Counted from the first letter of the stretch, positions 1 to 8,750 are shown. The stretch is DNA of 64,000 nt from Trichomonas vaginalis G3 (GCF_026262505.1 NC_067205.1:15252001-15316000); one strand, 5' to 3'. The notes: a model not told the origin generated them from the letters alone. Made by a program: numbers and translations.

Positions 1-450
1 AATGTATATGAGTCTTTTTAGAATATTCTTTGTCAGCTCTTGTCACTTCACTTGACATTTTATTGTCAACATATGTTTTGTCCGCTAGTTCAGGATGAGT
101 ATGTTCTTTCGTTGCATAAGCTTTGTTAGCTCTTTCTTCTTCTTTTGCTATTGCATCGTCTACATATTCTTTGTCAGCTTTGTTGTCAACATCTGCTTTC
201 AAAAGAAGTTCATTTATAGGTTCTCGTTTAAAGTTCCTTTTGTTGGATTTATACAAACAGTATGGTTCTTATTGTCTTGAAACAGAAACTCATCTGTCAT
301 TGGGTTTAATGTCAGTTTTAAGTTTCCTTCTTTCAATGACTCAGATATCTTAGAATAGTTTGAAAAGTTTGTTGTGTTCTTATTTAGAGCTTGTATAATG
401 AGTTGTCGGTTGTGTTGTATTTCTCTCATAGACGCTGTTTCATTTGACAT
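1..450 (-). pseudogene. Fibre-like coiled-coil protein gene of the left Maverick, broken
   Basis: Reading leftward from the ATG at 450, the protein begins MSNETASMREIQHNRQ. The stretch nearer the window edge encodes heptad-rich, charged repeats containing ADKEYVDDAIAKEEE and ADKTYVDNKM. Such (A)DK-x-YVD repeats are typical of phage and virus tail-fibre or spike stalks, so a fibre-like virion or attachment role is plausible. The gene is broken and continues beyond position 1. The fibre reading is by sequence style only. Confidence 0.4.
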
Positions 451-470
451 TTTTATTCTAGATAAAATAT

Positions 471-1270
471 GCTTTCAATAGAAAAAGAAAATTCTAGAGT
501 TGCTACAACTAAACCATTAGATGAACTTTTTACTAATGTCGGTCAAAAGTTTGAGACAGAGACCGTAAAGCATGAAGGCTATCGTTTTGACTACCGTTAA
601 GATGGTTAAGAGACCCATCCGTCACAAAGCTATTGGCTTTCGTAGAATGAAGTTCATTTCAGAAGCCATACATGGATTCCCATTTACAGTCGGTTTTGAA
701 GTTCGATACTATAACAAAGAAAAACGTATGTATGAGAAATTTGAACAGGGAAAACTTTTACAAGTGAATTTGCTTGTAAACTTAGAAACAACTCTTCAAG
801 CTTTTCAAGAAAAAATAAACGATATCTATATCGAATATGCAAACCAGTATATACATTGACGAAGGAGAGTACCATCTCGATATTATATATGACAGGAAAA
901 ATGCAACTGTTAAAATCAATAGAATAGAAGACCTTGGAGAAAACGTTTATATTTCTACAAAATATAACAACTTGGCATGGTATAGATTTTTGAGGATGTT
1001 AAATCAGCCTGCAGCATATCCAGTACACCCGGACTTTTATGAAGTCGAAAACCCTAATGGAAATATGAAAATGTTTTCGACTCAGATGCTATTATAGTTC
1101 ATGCTTCATTTTCTGGTGCACAAAACTCTTTTTATGCTTGGCAAATGACTTTTACGAAAAACCTACAAAGTTATACGAACCAAGTGGAAGTATTTCAGAC
1201 TTCAAGTATGGTTTACAACAGATGGAAGAAAGAGAATAGTTCCATTATACCATGCGTTTTACTTAGAACT
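471..1270 (+). pseudogene. Unknown Maverick protein gene, broken
   Basis: Rightward coding signal starts at the ATG at 471 (MLSIEKENSRVATTKP) and continues to about 1270. The readable parts are rich in aromatic and charged residues, as in a beta-rich globular protein (for example EAIHGFPFTVGFEV and NLAWYRFLRMLNQ). I do not recognise the family. It diverges from the fibre-like gene on the other strand, the two starts being about 20 bases apart, so the promoters probably share that gap. The gene is broken, about two or three breaks. A structural role is possible but only from neighbourhood. Confidence 0.4.
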
Positions 1271-1288
1271 TAGTTTCATATACAACTA

Positions 1289-1555
1289 CTATCGAACGAT
1301 AAAAATATAATTTTTAATACGGTTGAGGTGTTGGATTTGGTTGCCAACTAGACTGTGGTGCAGGTTCAGGCTGTTGTATAACAGGAGCTTGTTCTTCTGG
1401 TTCAGGGTCTTTAGGTATAATACCAACAACTGACCTACTCTTTTACCAATATTTTTGACTCCGTTCCAAATTCCTCTTCCTACGGTTTTTATTCCATTCC
1501 ATATACCTCTTCCGACTCTTCTGAAGAAGTTTCCAATACTACTGAAGAAACCCAT
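1289..1555 (-). CDS. Small amphipathic Gly/Arg/Trp-rich protein of the left Maverick
   Basis: The first 40 residues (MGFFSSIGNFFRRVGRGIWN, then two more GIWNG-type repeats) form a strongly amphipathic, basic helix pattern in which hydrophobic FF/IW/VG residues alternate with R and K. This resembles membrane-active or DNA-condensing minor virion peptides such as adenovirus pVI or pX-type peptides, which have Polinton counterparts. That link is inference. The rest of the frame is low-complexity Asn/Leu/Lys-rich. A similar short peptide lies in the second Maverick at 4918-5058, which supports a shared function. Start at the ATG at 1555. Confidence 0.45.
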   Translation of the reverse strand: MGFFSSIGNFFRRVGRGIWNGIKTVGRGIWNGVKNIGKRVGQLLVLYLKTLNQKNKLLLYNSLNLHHSLVGNQIQHLNRIKNYIFIVR

Positions 1556-1599
1556 TTACTATATGTAAAAATCTAATGTCCGCCTAGTCTCTTACGTTT

Positions 1600-1935
1600 C
1601 CTTCTGAGTTCCATAGCATTTTTTAACTGGAGCTCATACATTCTGTTTCTCCTCTGGTAGAAAAATATTCTGGGTCAACTCCTGTGTTCGCGTCATCTGC
1701 ATAAAGTTGTTTATATCCCACTTCAGGGTTTGTATAAAACTCTTTCCATCTCATATTTGCATACCATGGTGGCAAACCTAACGCAGCGTCATTTGACATG
1801 GCAGTTTGCATTTGTACATCTGTTGGCACTTGACTAGTTTGCCATTGCAGTTTGTATTCTAACTTCATTTGGAATATTCTCTGGGTTTGGTTGTCCAGGT
1901 TGCTGTGCATTCGCTAAGTTCTGTGCGTCCATTTA
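1600..1935 (-). pseudogene. Unknown small Maverick gene, broken
   Basis: Leftward coding signal lies between the amphipathic peptide and the small membrane protein. The visible part includes DAALGLPPWYANMRW and a polar N-terminus rich in Gln, Asn and Pro. Family not recognised. It is broken, about one break. The start probably lies near 1933, just after a short AT-rich spacer that separates it from the stop of the next gene at 1954. Confidence 0.35.
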
Positions 1936-1953
1936 ATATTAGATAAAAATATC

Positions 1954-2085
1954 TTACGAGTACATATACTGGACATTTGCAGGCATTGGTTCATCTTCAT
2001 ATTCTCTGTACTTTTCTGCCACGTCAAATAAATAAATGACACAATGGAAAAAACCTAAAACAAGTAGTCCTATTTCAAACCACAT
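1954..2085 (-). CDS. 43-residue single-pass membrane protein
   Basis: A short complete ORF starts at the ATG at 2085 (MWFEIGLLVLGFFHCVIYLF) and ends at the TAA at 1954. Residues 5-20 form one hydrophobic segment, followed by a charged tail (DVAEKYREYEDEP). It overlaps the last 16 bases of the methyltransferase gene in a different frame, a compact viral-style arrangement. Tiny single-TM proteins are common in Mavericks and adeno-like viruses, where some are virion membrane proteins, but no specific family is recognised here. Confidence 0.5.
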   Translation of the reverse strand: MWFEIGLLVLGFFHCVIYLFDVAEKYREYEDEPMPANVQYMYS

Positions 2086-2888
2086 TTACTTACCAATAAA
2101 ATTTCTTTGTTATGACACTTTCTCCGGTTTATAGGACCTCTCTCATATTCTATCTTGTCATATCTAAACTCATAGTCATGTATGTCCTCTAACCATCTCA
2201 TAACGGTTTCCAAACCACTTTTATCGGATGTAAAGTAAAAGCACGGACAGTTATGTAAAACGTCTAAAGTTTCTAAAGAGTCTCTCAAAGTCCAGTCTAC
2301 TTGGTATTGAAAATCCCATGTGTTATAGAACGGCGGGTCCACTATAAAGAAAACATTTTCCTTGTCTTTATATTTTTCATACAACTCTGTCCAACGACAT
2401 CTCACAAACTCTATACCCTCAATATATTTTTCTATGTCCTCTTTGAAAACATTTGTATAGTTAAGATATAAAACATTTGACATAAGTGTTTCAATGTCAT
2501 GAACTCTTATAGAACCACTATATAATAGTCTAGCAGATATACTATCCCAGTCTATATATTCTGCTTTTTTCAAAACCTCTCTCACAATATTTTTCTTATC
2601 TAATGGTATACGTTCCATCTTACCTATAGGTATCTTTTCTTTTAACGCTTTCAATATATTGTTTGTGTCTGGTATATGTTTGAGACGGTCCATATAGTTG
2701 TCGAAGTCATTGCATATAATCTTTGAGTCAGGAAATATTGTATGGCACAAATGGGATATATAGAAACTTCCACCGAACAAATCTACAAATGTTAGACCAT
2801 TCGGTAGTTTCTTAAGTTCTCTCAATAGAATATCTTTACATCTACTCTTATTTCCAAAGAAGGGTAACGGTGGTTTTGTAAAATTCAT
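2070..2888 (-). CDS. D12-class DNA adenine-N6 methyltransferase (Dam-like)
   Basis: The product (272 residues from the ATG at 2888) has the hallmarks of the D12/Dam family. PFFGNKSRCKDILLREL near the N-terminus matches the SAM-binding P-x-x-G-x-K motif, FVDLFGGSFYIS is the FxGxG-type loop, and the catalytic DPPF (in place of DPPY) sits in FFIVDPPFYNTWDFQY near residue 190. It should methylate adenine-N6 in DNA, for example to mark element DNA. The frame is open further upstream to 3065, but that extension runs into the terminal non-coding repeat and starts MGPPGTSC, so the internal ATG is preferred. It overlaps the small membrane protein by 16 bases. The frame looks whole. Confidence 0.8.
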   Translation of the reverse strand: MNFTKPPLPFFGNKSRCKDILLRELKKLPNGLTFVDLFGGSFYISHLCHTIFPDSKIICNDFDNYMDRLKHIPDTNNILKALKEKIPIGKMERIPLDKKNIVREVLKKAEYIDWDSISARLLYSGSIRVHDIETLMSNVLYLNYTNVFKEDIEKYIEGIEFVRCRWTELYEKYKDKENVFFIVDPPFYNTWDFQYQVDWTLRDSLETLDVLHNCPCFYFTSDKSGLETVMRWLEDIHDYEFRYDKIEYERGPINRRKCHNKEILLVSKCGLK

Positions 2889-3070
2889 TTTATATATATA
2901 ATAAAAATGTTTTTTCCTGAAAAGTGACAGAAAAGGCTTCTCAAAGTATACTTCCTTGTAACGCCTGTAACTTTTCCTGTAGCGACGATAGACCCTTACT
3001 TGTCCGGACAAAGTTATACTAAACATCTTCAGGGCTAGAGGGCACGAAGTGCCTGGAGGCCCCACTACCT
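2889..3070. repeat. Terminal non-coding block of the left Maverick
   Basis: AT-rich leader, then a more GC-rich stretch ending CCACTACCT. It contains a tight hairpin GGCAC-TTC-GTGCC (about 3039-3052) and the palindrome TGTCCGGACA (about 3000). It is probably the inner part of the terminal inverted repeat; the partner end is outside the window. A T10 run follows directly. Confidence 0.45.
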
Positions 3071-3375
3071 TTTTTTTTTTATTCCAATAATATCATTAAA
3101 TGACAACTAACATAGTGTTGTAAACAGAAATTCATCAAAAGTGACACCTCAGAAAAGCTAAAATATTGAATTTTTGGAACTTTTGATAGAGCACGTTTTT
3201 AAATATTAATTAAAGTAAATGTATATTTTGTAAAGATTCTTTTTAATAAAAAAGTAAAATTTTGAAGAAGAACACAAAATCTTCTGAAAAATAATATCAC
3301 ATAAACTCATATTATTTTCTAATATATAACTATTTTATATAAAAATCAAATTCAATGATCTTAAAAGCGAAGGAT

Positions 3376-4120
3376 AGTAGTATATGATGACGGGTTGTGT
3401 GACTTTTTTTGTAAACGTAAGAATATCATACAATATTGAACGATTTTGTATCATCTTTGTAAACGTAAGAATATCATACAATATTGAACGATTTTGTATC
3501 ATCTTTGTAAACGTAAGAATATCATACAATATTGAACGATTTTGTATCATCTTTGTAAACGTAAGAATATCATACAATATTGAACGATTTTGTATCATCT
3601 TTGTAAACGTAAGAATATCATACAATATTGAACGATTTTGTATCATCTTTGTAAACGTAAGAATATCATACAATATTGAACGATTTTGTATCATCTTTGT
3701 AAACGTAAGAATATCATACAATATTGAACGATTTTGTATCATCTTTGTAAACGTAAGAATATCATACAATATTGAACGATTTTGTATCATCTTTGTAAAC
3801 GTAAGAATATCATACAATATTGAACGATTTTGTATCATCTTTGTAAACGTAAGAATATCATACAATATTGAACGATTTTGTATCATCTATATATAGACGA
3901 TGCATTAAAATATATTTATTTATAAATCATTAAAAAATTAACATTAATTTTAAAATAATTTATTTTTTTATCTTTTATAAAAGAAGCTATATATAGATGA
4001 TGTCAGATATTCCGCGATTAATTAAACATCATTTAAATTCTGAATGGGTTAAACTTCAATTGAGTCATAATCAAAGACCTCATAAACGGGAAAAATAAAT
4101 TGAAACTAATGATTATTTGA
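3376..4120. repeat. Left terminal inverted repeat of M1
   Basis: About 745 bp matching the right end (29392-30041) in inverse orientation. It consists of a unique 33-bp tip, ten 48-bp tandem repeats, an AT-rich segment with two ATATATAGA(C/T)GATG motifs, and an inner block ending AATGATTATTTGAAT. It is longer than the right copy because it has two more tandem units. Confidence 0.9.
3409..3888. repeat. 48-bp tandem repeat, 10 copies
   Basis: The unit contains TACAATATTGAACGATTTTG and TTTGTAAACGTAAGAATATC, and copies are essentially identical. Because 48 is a multiple of three, open frames on both strands run through the array; these are by-products and not genes. The array sits just inside the transposon tip, where replication starts in protein-primed elements, so a role as protein-binding iterons is possible. 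Confidence 0.95.
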
Positions 4121-4474
4121 ATTTATGAAATCAATTATTTGATTCATTCTTTCTTCAATCTCTTCTATTCTTTTTGTTAAATCATCTATTTTCATTAATG
4201 AGGTGATTCTTGATTGAGGAATAGATTTCAAACTAACCACCCCTTTTATTTTTGAAATTTTGAATCCATCAACTTTAAACATTTTATTCAATTTACATGT
4301 TGTCAATTCTTCAAATAATTTTTTATTATTAGCATAATAGTCATTAAATTCTTCAACAGATGAAAACGATTTTATTTCAGTAATTGGTTTAACAACGTTT
4401 ATTTTTTGTTGAACATTTTGGCTTTCATTCATTTCTTCCTCCTCTGTTCCATTTATTTTTAAAATCGGTTTCAT
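4106..4474 (-). CDS. Maverick hypothetical protein with C-terminal coiled coil (122 aa)
   Basis: First gene inside the left repeat, reading outward toward it; its stop overlaps the inner edge of the repeat. The protein is acidic at the N-terminus (TEEEEMNESQ). A central part, SSVEEFNDYYANNKKLFEEL then LNKMFKVDGFKI, resembles a small basic protein that I associate with trichomonad Mavericks. It ends in a coiled coil, KIDDLTKRIEEIEERMNQII, at about residues 95-117. No enzymatic motif is seen. A DNA-end or structural role is only a guess. The frame looks whole, starting at the ATG at 4474. Confidence 0.6.
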   Translation of the reverse strand: MKPILKINGTEEEEMNESQNVQQKINVVKPITEIKSFSSVEEFNDYYANNKKLFEELTTCKLNKMFKVDGFKISKIKGVVSLKSIPQSRITSLMKIDDLTKRIEEIEERMNQIIDFINSNNH

Positions 4475-4490
4475 TTATCATTAAATAAAA

Positions 4491-4887
4491 ATTAGAATAT
4501 AAGTGATGAAAATGAATTTGAGTAGGTGCCAAAAGTGCTTACTCTTAAACAACCGTCGGATTTCCGGGTGAAATCGTGACACACTTTCGTCTTTCGTAGG
4601 CAGTGGTGGTTGTTACAAAAGGTAACTTCGAATGTAGCGTGAAATCTGCAAAAAAAATTCTGAAATTTGAATGGAGAACACAAAAATTGAATAGTTTACG
4701 TCAATAAAAAAGAGAAAAATGAAGCCAATGTGTCCTGAACCTAGGACTTAGAGCAGCAAACCCACTGTTTATCCCATTACACTACAAGCATCTCTCACCT
4801 CAGTGAATGAGATCAACTATATGATAACTTTTTCCCCATTATATTCTTGTGGAAAAGTGACAAATAGCAACTTTGACCCTCTCTCAA
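4491..4887. other. Intergenic region of M1 with tRNA-like sequence
   Basis: Almost 400 bases between two small genes. Apart from the tRNA-like stretch (separate entry) and one AAAAGTGACA decamer (about 4853-4862), I see no gene. The leftward open frame at 4492-4683 has Phe/Cys/His-rich, unprotein-like composition. Confidence 0.4.
4728..4792 (-). ncRNA. tRNA-like sequence (A box and B box present, poor fold)
   Basis: On the minus strand TAGTGTAATGG fits the pol III A box TRGYNNARNNG. About 30 bases later AGGTTCAGGAC resembles a B box within a GTCCT/AGGAC stem. A CAG/CTG stem lies between them at the anticodon-arm position. The acceptor ends do not pair well and the T loop is one base short. 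It is therefore more likely a tRNA-derived relic, a SINE-like head, or a structured element RNA than a working tRNA. Confidence 0.3.
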
Positions 4888-5058
4888 ATGAATTTTTTAA
4901 TTAATATTAAATCAGAAATGGCGGCAGGATTCTTTAAAAAATTATGGGATGGAATTAAGAAAGCTGCGGGTTGGGTTTATAAAAAGGTTATTAAACCTGT
5001 TGCAAACTTTTTGGCACCAGTAGCGAAAACGGCAGGAACTATCATAGGTGGGGTATAA
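4888..5058 (+). CDS. Small amphipathic basic protein (46-56 aa) of M1
   Basis: Two in-frame starts exist: ATG 4888 (MNFLINIKSE...) and ATG 4918 (MAAGFFKKLWDGIKKAAGWV). The second fits better, since related peptides start directly with the amphipathic helix. The protein is a run of GFFKKLWDGIKKA-type amphipathic helix, VYKKVIKPV, then a hydrophobic Ala/Gly tail (AKTAGTIIGGV). It parallels the peptide at 1289-1555 in the neighbouring Maverick. Membrane-lytic or DNA-condensing minor virion peptides of adeno-like viruses look similar; that is inference. It is the only plus-strand gene on this side of M1 and converges on the polymerase gene. Confidence 0.5.
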   Translation: MNFLINIKSEMAAGFFKKLWDGIKKAAGWVYKKVIKPVANFLAPVAKTAGTIIGGV

Positions 5059-5120
5059 ATCGATTTGGTTCCTTTTGTCTCTTCTGTGGCATTTTATTAA
5101 AAATAAAATTTTAAATTGTA

Positions 5121-8100
5121 TTAAATAAATGGCATACAACATCCATTTTCACAACATACCGCCTTAGTGTGTGCTCCTGTTAATGCAGTCTTACCGATTG
5201 TTAAGCGAGTCATTGACCCGTTTTTAAGTTGTAAATTAATATTCTGACCATCAAATATCACTTTATCATTTATTATATCCAAATAATTTTTAGGTGTTAA
5301 TTGTTTATTTTGTCGTAAACTAACACCTTTCATTTTTTGTGCAATCTTTTTAAAATCACTTCCATCAATTGAACCGTTGAATGATGTATAACACTTAGGG
5401 CATAAAGCAACCATGTTATCACCCTGTTTCTCAATTGCTAAACCCAATAACTTCTTCTCATGTGCTTTTTCTTCAGCTTTATTCTTTAATTTAGGTTTAA
5501 ATTTCTCATCAAAACAGAAGAAATCAAATGGTGCGAATTTGAAAATGTTTTTATCATAAAATTGTTTATCGGTTACAATTGCTTGAAATGCTTGAGTGTT
5601 AGGAAGACTTGGTTCGCCAGCGATTGCCCAATAAGATGAATCAGTATCACCTTCAATGAAATGAAAACGATTAACATCCATGCATTTATACATAAAATCA
5701 TAAATGAAAACCAAATACCAGTATTTAGCATTATCTAAAGTAAAGAATGCCTCTTGTAAACATGTTTCACATCTATAAAATCTATCTTTAAGCATCATTT
5801 GATATGTATCTTCACCTATTTCTCTTATGTTTTTAAACTTATTTGACATACATGCAACGCGTGCCTTCTGTGCATTCATTATTTTAGTCTTTGTGTAATT
5901 TTGTGTATTCATTGCATCATAACCATATGATCCATTAAGCGAAATCTTGCAAAATAAACTTTTTCCTTTATTTCCTTTTAATTCAGCCTTTTGTCTTTCG
6001 TTCATAAATTCGTTCGCAAATTCATTAAAGCAAGTGTTTTTAGTAAATGTTAAAATTGATTGAATATCATCAATGATAAAATGAAATCTGTCGATTAGAT
6101 ACCAAAGATAATAAGAAGAAAATGGCTGATATTGGTTGTGTGTTGATGCTAACTGAGTTAATTTCCTCTGTTTCTGGTCAACCGGTAGATTGTTTGATTT
6201 CATGTAATTATACATAAAACTGCCAATTGTTTTTTCATCTGTGATAATATCTAAGTTTCTTATTATCGGTAAAAAGTTTATGTAATCATTAATGTATTTT
6301 TCATCAATGTGACCCTTTACTTCAGCCACGAATAAAGTATTTTTCTTCTTAATTATTCCCAATGCTTTTGCTTTCTTTGTTGCTGTATCACAAATGATAA
6401 CACCATTCAATCTTCCCGGCATATACATTTTATGGTCAGTATATTGAATGAAATCATGAGGATTAGATGAAAATGATGAAGGATATAATGAATTAAAATC
6501 AACACCAACGAAATGAGTCATGGTGTTGGAAGTGTCCTCATTTGATACAGTTTTAGTTTCTGGACTATATGAAAGTTTATTAATGTGCGTGATTCCTTTA
6601 AGATTTACTCTATGTTGAACATTTGATAGACCACCAGTAATTCCATTACGGAGAATGTGATAAGCTTCAACTGAATCTAAAGTCATTGGTAAATTATTTT
6701 TTAATGCATAATTTCTTAAATTGATTCTTAAACGTTGAACATTTTCATCTTTATTTGATTTCACGACATTGCAATAACAACACATTAACTGACAATTTCC
6801 TTTAGTATGTGGTTTTTCATTATCGATTCTATCCAATGTTGGTTTATTTGCATATGTAAACGCTTTACCACACATTTTGCATTTAGATGAAAGGATTAAA
6901 TCATGATAGTATTGAAAATCATCCATTGAAACATTATTTTTAGTATCTCTTTCCGCTTTTTCATCTTGTTTCTTATATGATTCAATTTTATATTTCCAAT
7001 ACTTTTTCGTTAATTCAAAACTTGATTCTATCTTTTCCTCAGGATATTTTTCATTAGGATTAAAGTCTTTATATGCTAAAGCGTAACGAATCATTGAAGC
7101 ATTCGATGATAAAGAAACATTATGAAGCGTGTCAATTTTATAAACAAATGTTTCTTCAATAATTTTATCAATTGGGTCAATCATAATTTCAACATCTTTA
7201 TTGCAATAATTAATAAAATATTCTAATCTATTCTTAAAATTTTTAGCATCATTGAGATATATTTGATAATCACTATCTGATATAGTTTCTTGGGTTAATG
7301 CCGAATAAAATGAATCTTGAGTGAATGGTTCCTCTTTATATAATTCTTCTTCGTAATTTTCCCATGTGATGAATTGATAAGGGAAAAAAGATTTAACACG
7401 CGATTTATTGTTTCCGAAATCTTGAGTGAATTGGTCTAATGTCCCACCTGCTATATAATTTCTGATGTCAATAAATCTCAATTCATATGGAACGTTTGTT
7501 TTCTTTACAATGATTTGCTTAAATTGTGAAGATGAACCCAGCATTGATTTTATTTTCCATTTTGCAGTGTTTAAATCACGAAGAATTAAATTTAAATCAA
7601 ACTTTCCCGAATTAAAACCTATGATATTCACTTTATTGAATTCCTCATCTAGAAGTTCTTTAAATGCTTCCTTCTGTTTTTCATTTAATGTTTGCGACTT
7701 CATTAATTCATTGTATTGACTCATATTTGATTTAGCAACTAATGAACAGGTTGAAAATAAAAACTCAATCCAATCAGAAATAAAAGAATCACTCGAAGTT
7801 AAGCAAAAATTCCTCGTATATGTTTTATCATTTAATTTAACCGTTGATGATACCATGAATGGTTTTAAGTAAGCGTTCAAAGTTGCACACTCAGAAAGTT
7901 GTAATTCTTCTTTAGTCTCTAATGTTTCAAAGTCAAAAGTAATATAATATCTTGTCGGTTGATAATATTTCTGCAAATTGTGAGCTAATAACCACTGATA
8001 TATCTTCTGTTTCGTAATATGTGGTGCATATGGTTGCTGGGTCTTTTGCAACTGAACGTCTTGAATTAATCTTCCATTATTTTCTTTACATTTCTCACAA

Positions 8101-8243
8101 TGCTTTAAAAATCTTCTTTGGTTTTTCCTTTCTGGGTCATCACGGATAGAATAAACTTCTTCTTTACAATATGGACAAACTTTATAGCCGGTGAGTGCTT
8201 CAACGTCTGTTATTCTGTCGGCGTGAAGTTTTCCACATGGAAG
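5121..8243 (-). CDS. polB: Protein-primed-type family B DNA polymerase with embedded HNH-like module
   Basis: Numbered from 8051, exonuclease motifs are DFETLET (about residue 41), GFNSGKFDLNL (about 147) and YCNKDVEIM (about 290). Polymerase motifs are A, DFNSLYPSSF (about 513), B, KISLNGSYGYD (about 703), and C, GDTDSSYW (about 800). All key acidic residues are present. Between exonuclease and palm, about residues 390-435, sits a zinc/HNH-like module: CKMC, LDRIDNEKPH, GNCQLMCCYCN. The open frame continues upstream past 8051 to about 8243 and encodes another zinc-binding pattern (CPYC...H-x2-C-x2-C); no initiator ATG was identified. It should replicate the element from its ends in the Polinton manner. 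The catalytic parts look whole. Confidence 0.9.
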   Translation of the reverse strand, partial: LPCGKLHADRITDVEALTGYKVCPYCKEEVYSIRDDPERKNQRRFLKHCEKCKENNGRLIQDVQLQKTQQPYAPHITKQKIYQWLLAHNLQKYYQPTRYYITFDFETLETKEELQLSECATLNAYLKPFMVSSTVKLNDKTYTRNFCLTSSDSFISDWIEFLFSTCSLVAKSNMSQYNELMKSQTLNEKQKEAFKELLDEEFNKVNIIGFNSGKFDLNLILRDLNTAKWKIKSMLGSSSQFKQIIVKKTNVPYELRFIDIRNYIAGGTLDQFTQDFGNNKSRVKSFFPYQFITWENYEEELYKEEPFTQDSFYSALTQETISDSDYQIYLNDAKNFKNRLEYFINYCNKDVEIMIDPIDKIIEETFVYKIDTLHNVSLSSNASMIRYALAYKDFNPNEKYPEEKIESSFELTKKYWKYKIESYKKQDEKAERDTKNNVSMDDFQYYHDLILSSKCKMCGKAFTYANKPTLDRIDNEKPHTKGNCQLMCCYCNVVKSNKDENVQRLRINLRNYALKNNLPMTLDSVEAYHILRNGITGGLSNVQHRVNLKGITHINKLSYSPETKTVSNEDTSNTMTHFVGVDFNSLYPSSFSSNPHDFIQYTDHKMYMPGRLNGVIICDTATKKAKALGIIKKKNTLFVAEVKGHIDEKYINDYINFLPIIRNLDIITDEKTIGSFMYNYMKSNNLPVDQKQRKLTQLASTHNQYQPFSSYYLWYLIDRFHFIIDDIQSILTFTKNTCFNEFANEFMNERQKAELKGNKGKSLFCKISLNGSYGYDAMNTQNYTKTKIMNAQKARVACMSNKFKNIREIGEDTYQMMLKDRFYRCETCLQEAFFTLDNAKYWYLVFIYDFMYKCMDVNRFHFIEGDTDSSYWAIAGEPSLPNTQAFQAIVTDKQFYDKNIFKFAPFDFFCFDEKFKPKLKNKAEEKAHEKKLLGLAIEKQGDNMVALCPKCYTSFNGSIDGSDFKKIAQKMKGVSLRQNKQLTPKNYLDIINDKVIFDGQNINLQLKNGSMTRLTIGKTALTGAHTKAVCCENGCCMPFI

Positions 8244-8465
8244 TTAGTATACAAGTCTTGGGTATGGTGGCACTGCGTTCCACTTTACCCAATACTTGTG
8301 AATTTGACACTTTACAAAACCGTTAACGTATATTTTACAACATGAACGCAAAAACTAACTTAACCTTAAATATTTACAAAGCCGCCAACCACTTCACTAA
8401 CGAACTCACTAATGTAAAAATAAACGTTCTCACTATCGTTCTCACTAACGACTTCACTAATGTTC
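8240..8465. repeat. Outer edge of left arm: CACTAA-rich spacer
   Basis: Spacer between polymerase and the 94-residue gene. It has several copies of a 12-15-bp motif of the type CACTAACG(A/T)... and a block that matches 27740-27850 inversely but with many differences. This marks the outer limit of the inverted repeat; identity is visibly lower than in the inner arms. Confidence 0.6.
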
Positions 8466-8750
8466 TCATAAATTTTCCTCAATATCTTCATCATCAGTGT
8501 TAACCCTATTGTAGTCATACTTGAAGCCATAAACTTTCTCTAACTTCTTAACGTACAATTTACATAACTTACCTTCGTCATCGTATGGTTTAATGATATA
8601 ACTATTTCTATCTTTATACACAGTCAATGAAAAGTCAACTGGTCTCGGATGTATTTGAAAGAACATGTTATGCTCAGGAAGGAAGAATAAATGTTTAAAT
8701 GTATGTTTGTTATACTGTGGAATTCGAATGAGTTGCTTTTGTTCTGTCAT
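8466..8750 (-). CDS. Hypothetical protein, 94 aa (M1, left arm only)
   Basis: Starts at the ATG at 8750 (MTEQKQLIRIPQYNKHTFKH) and ends with an acidic tail (VNTDDEDIEENL). The centre FSLTVYKDRNSYIIKPYD then YVKKLEKVYGFKYD looks like a small alpha/beta fold. The C-terminal pattern (hydrophobic-VKKLEKVYGF) resembles the end of the HNH protein of the same element (INKFKRLYGFM), so the two may share a domain. No family recognised. Only the first few codons are found in the other arm, where the sequence switches to a different gene. Confidence 0.55.
   Translation of the reverse strand: MTEQKQLIRIPQYNKHTFKHLFFLPEHNMFFQIHPRPVDFSLTVYKDRNSYIIKPYDDEGKLCKLYVKKLEKVYGFKYDYNRVNTDDEDIEENL

Larger units (their letters stand above)
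1..3070. mobile_element. Maverick/Polinton element, partial (right end only)
   Basis: This is the right-hand part of a Maverick/Polinton-type element whose other end lies left of the window. Recognisable parts are a DNA adenine methyltransferase, a small membrane protein, an amphipathic glycine/arginine-rich small protein, a fibre-like coiled-coil protein and unknown ORFs on both strands. This gene style is known from trichomonad Mavericks. The end is placed near 3070 because the terminal block read inward starts 5'-AGG TAGTGGGGCC, fitting the 5'-AG terminus of Polintons; the 6-bp duplication cannot be tested with one end. Several genes are broken (at least three breaks by eye), so it looks like a decaying copy, but the methyltransferase frame is whole. 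Confidence 0.7.

Noticed and set aside
3335-3896. Long open frames on both strands (MIQNRSILYDILTFTK and FVNVRISYNIERFCII repeats)
   Set aside because: Products of the 48-bp tandem repeat, a multiple of three; the same in the right array at 29617-30043.
4728-4792. Functional tRNA gene
   Set aside because: Acceptor ends do not pair and the T loop is short; reported only as tRNA-like.
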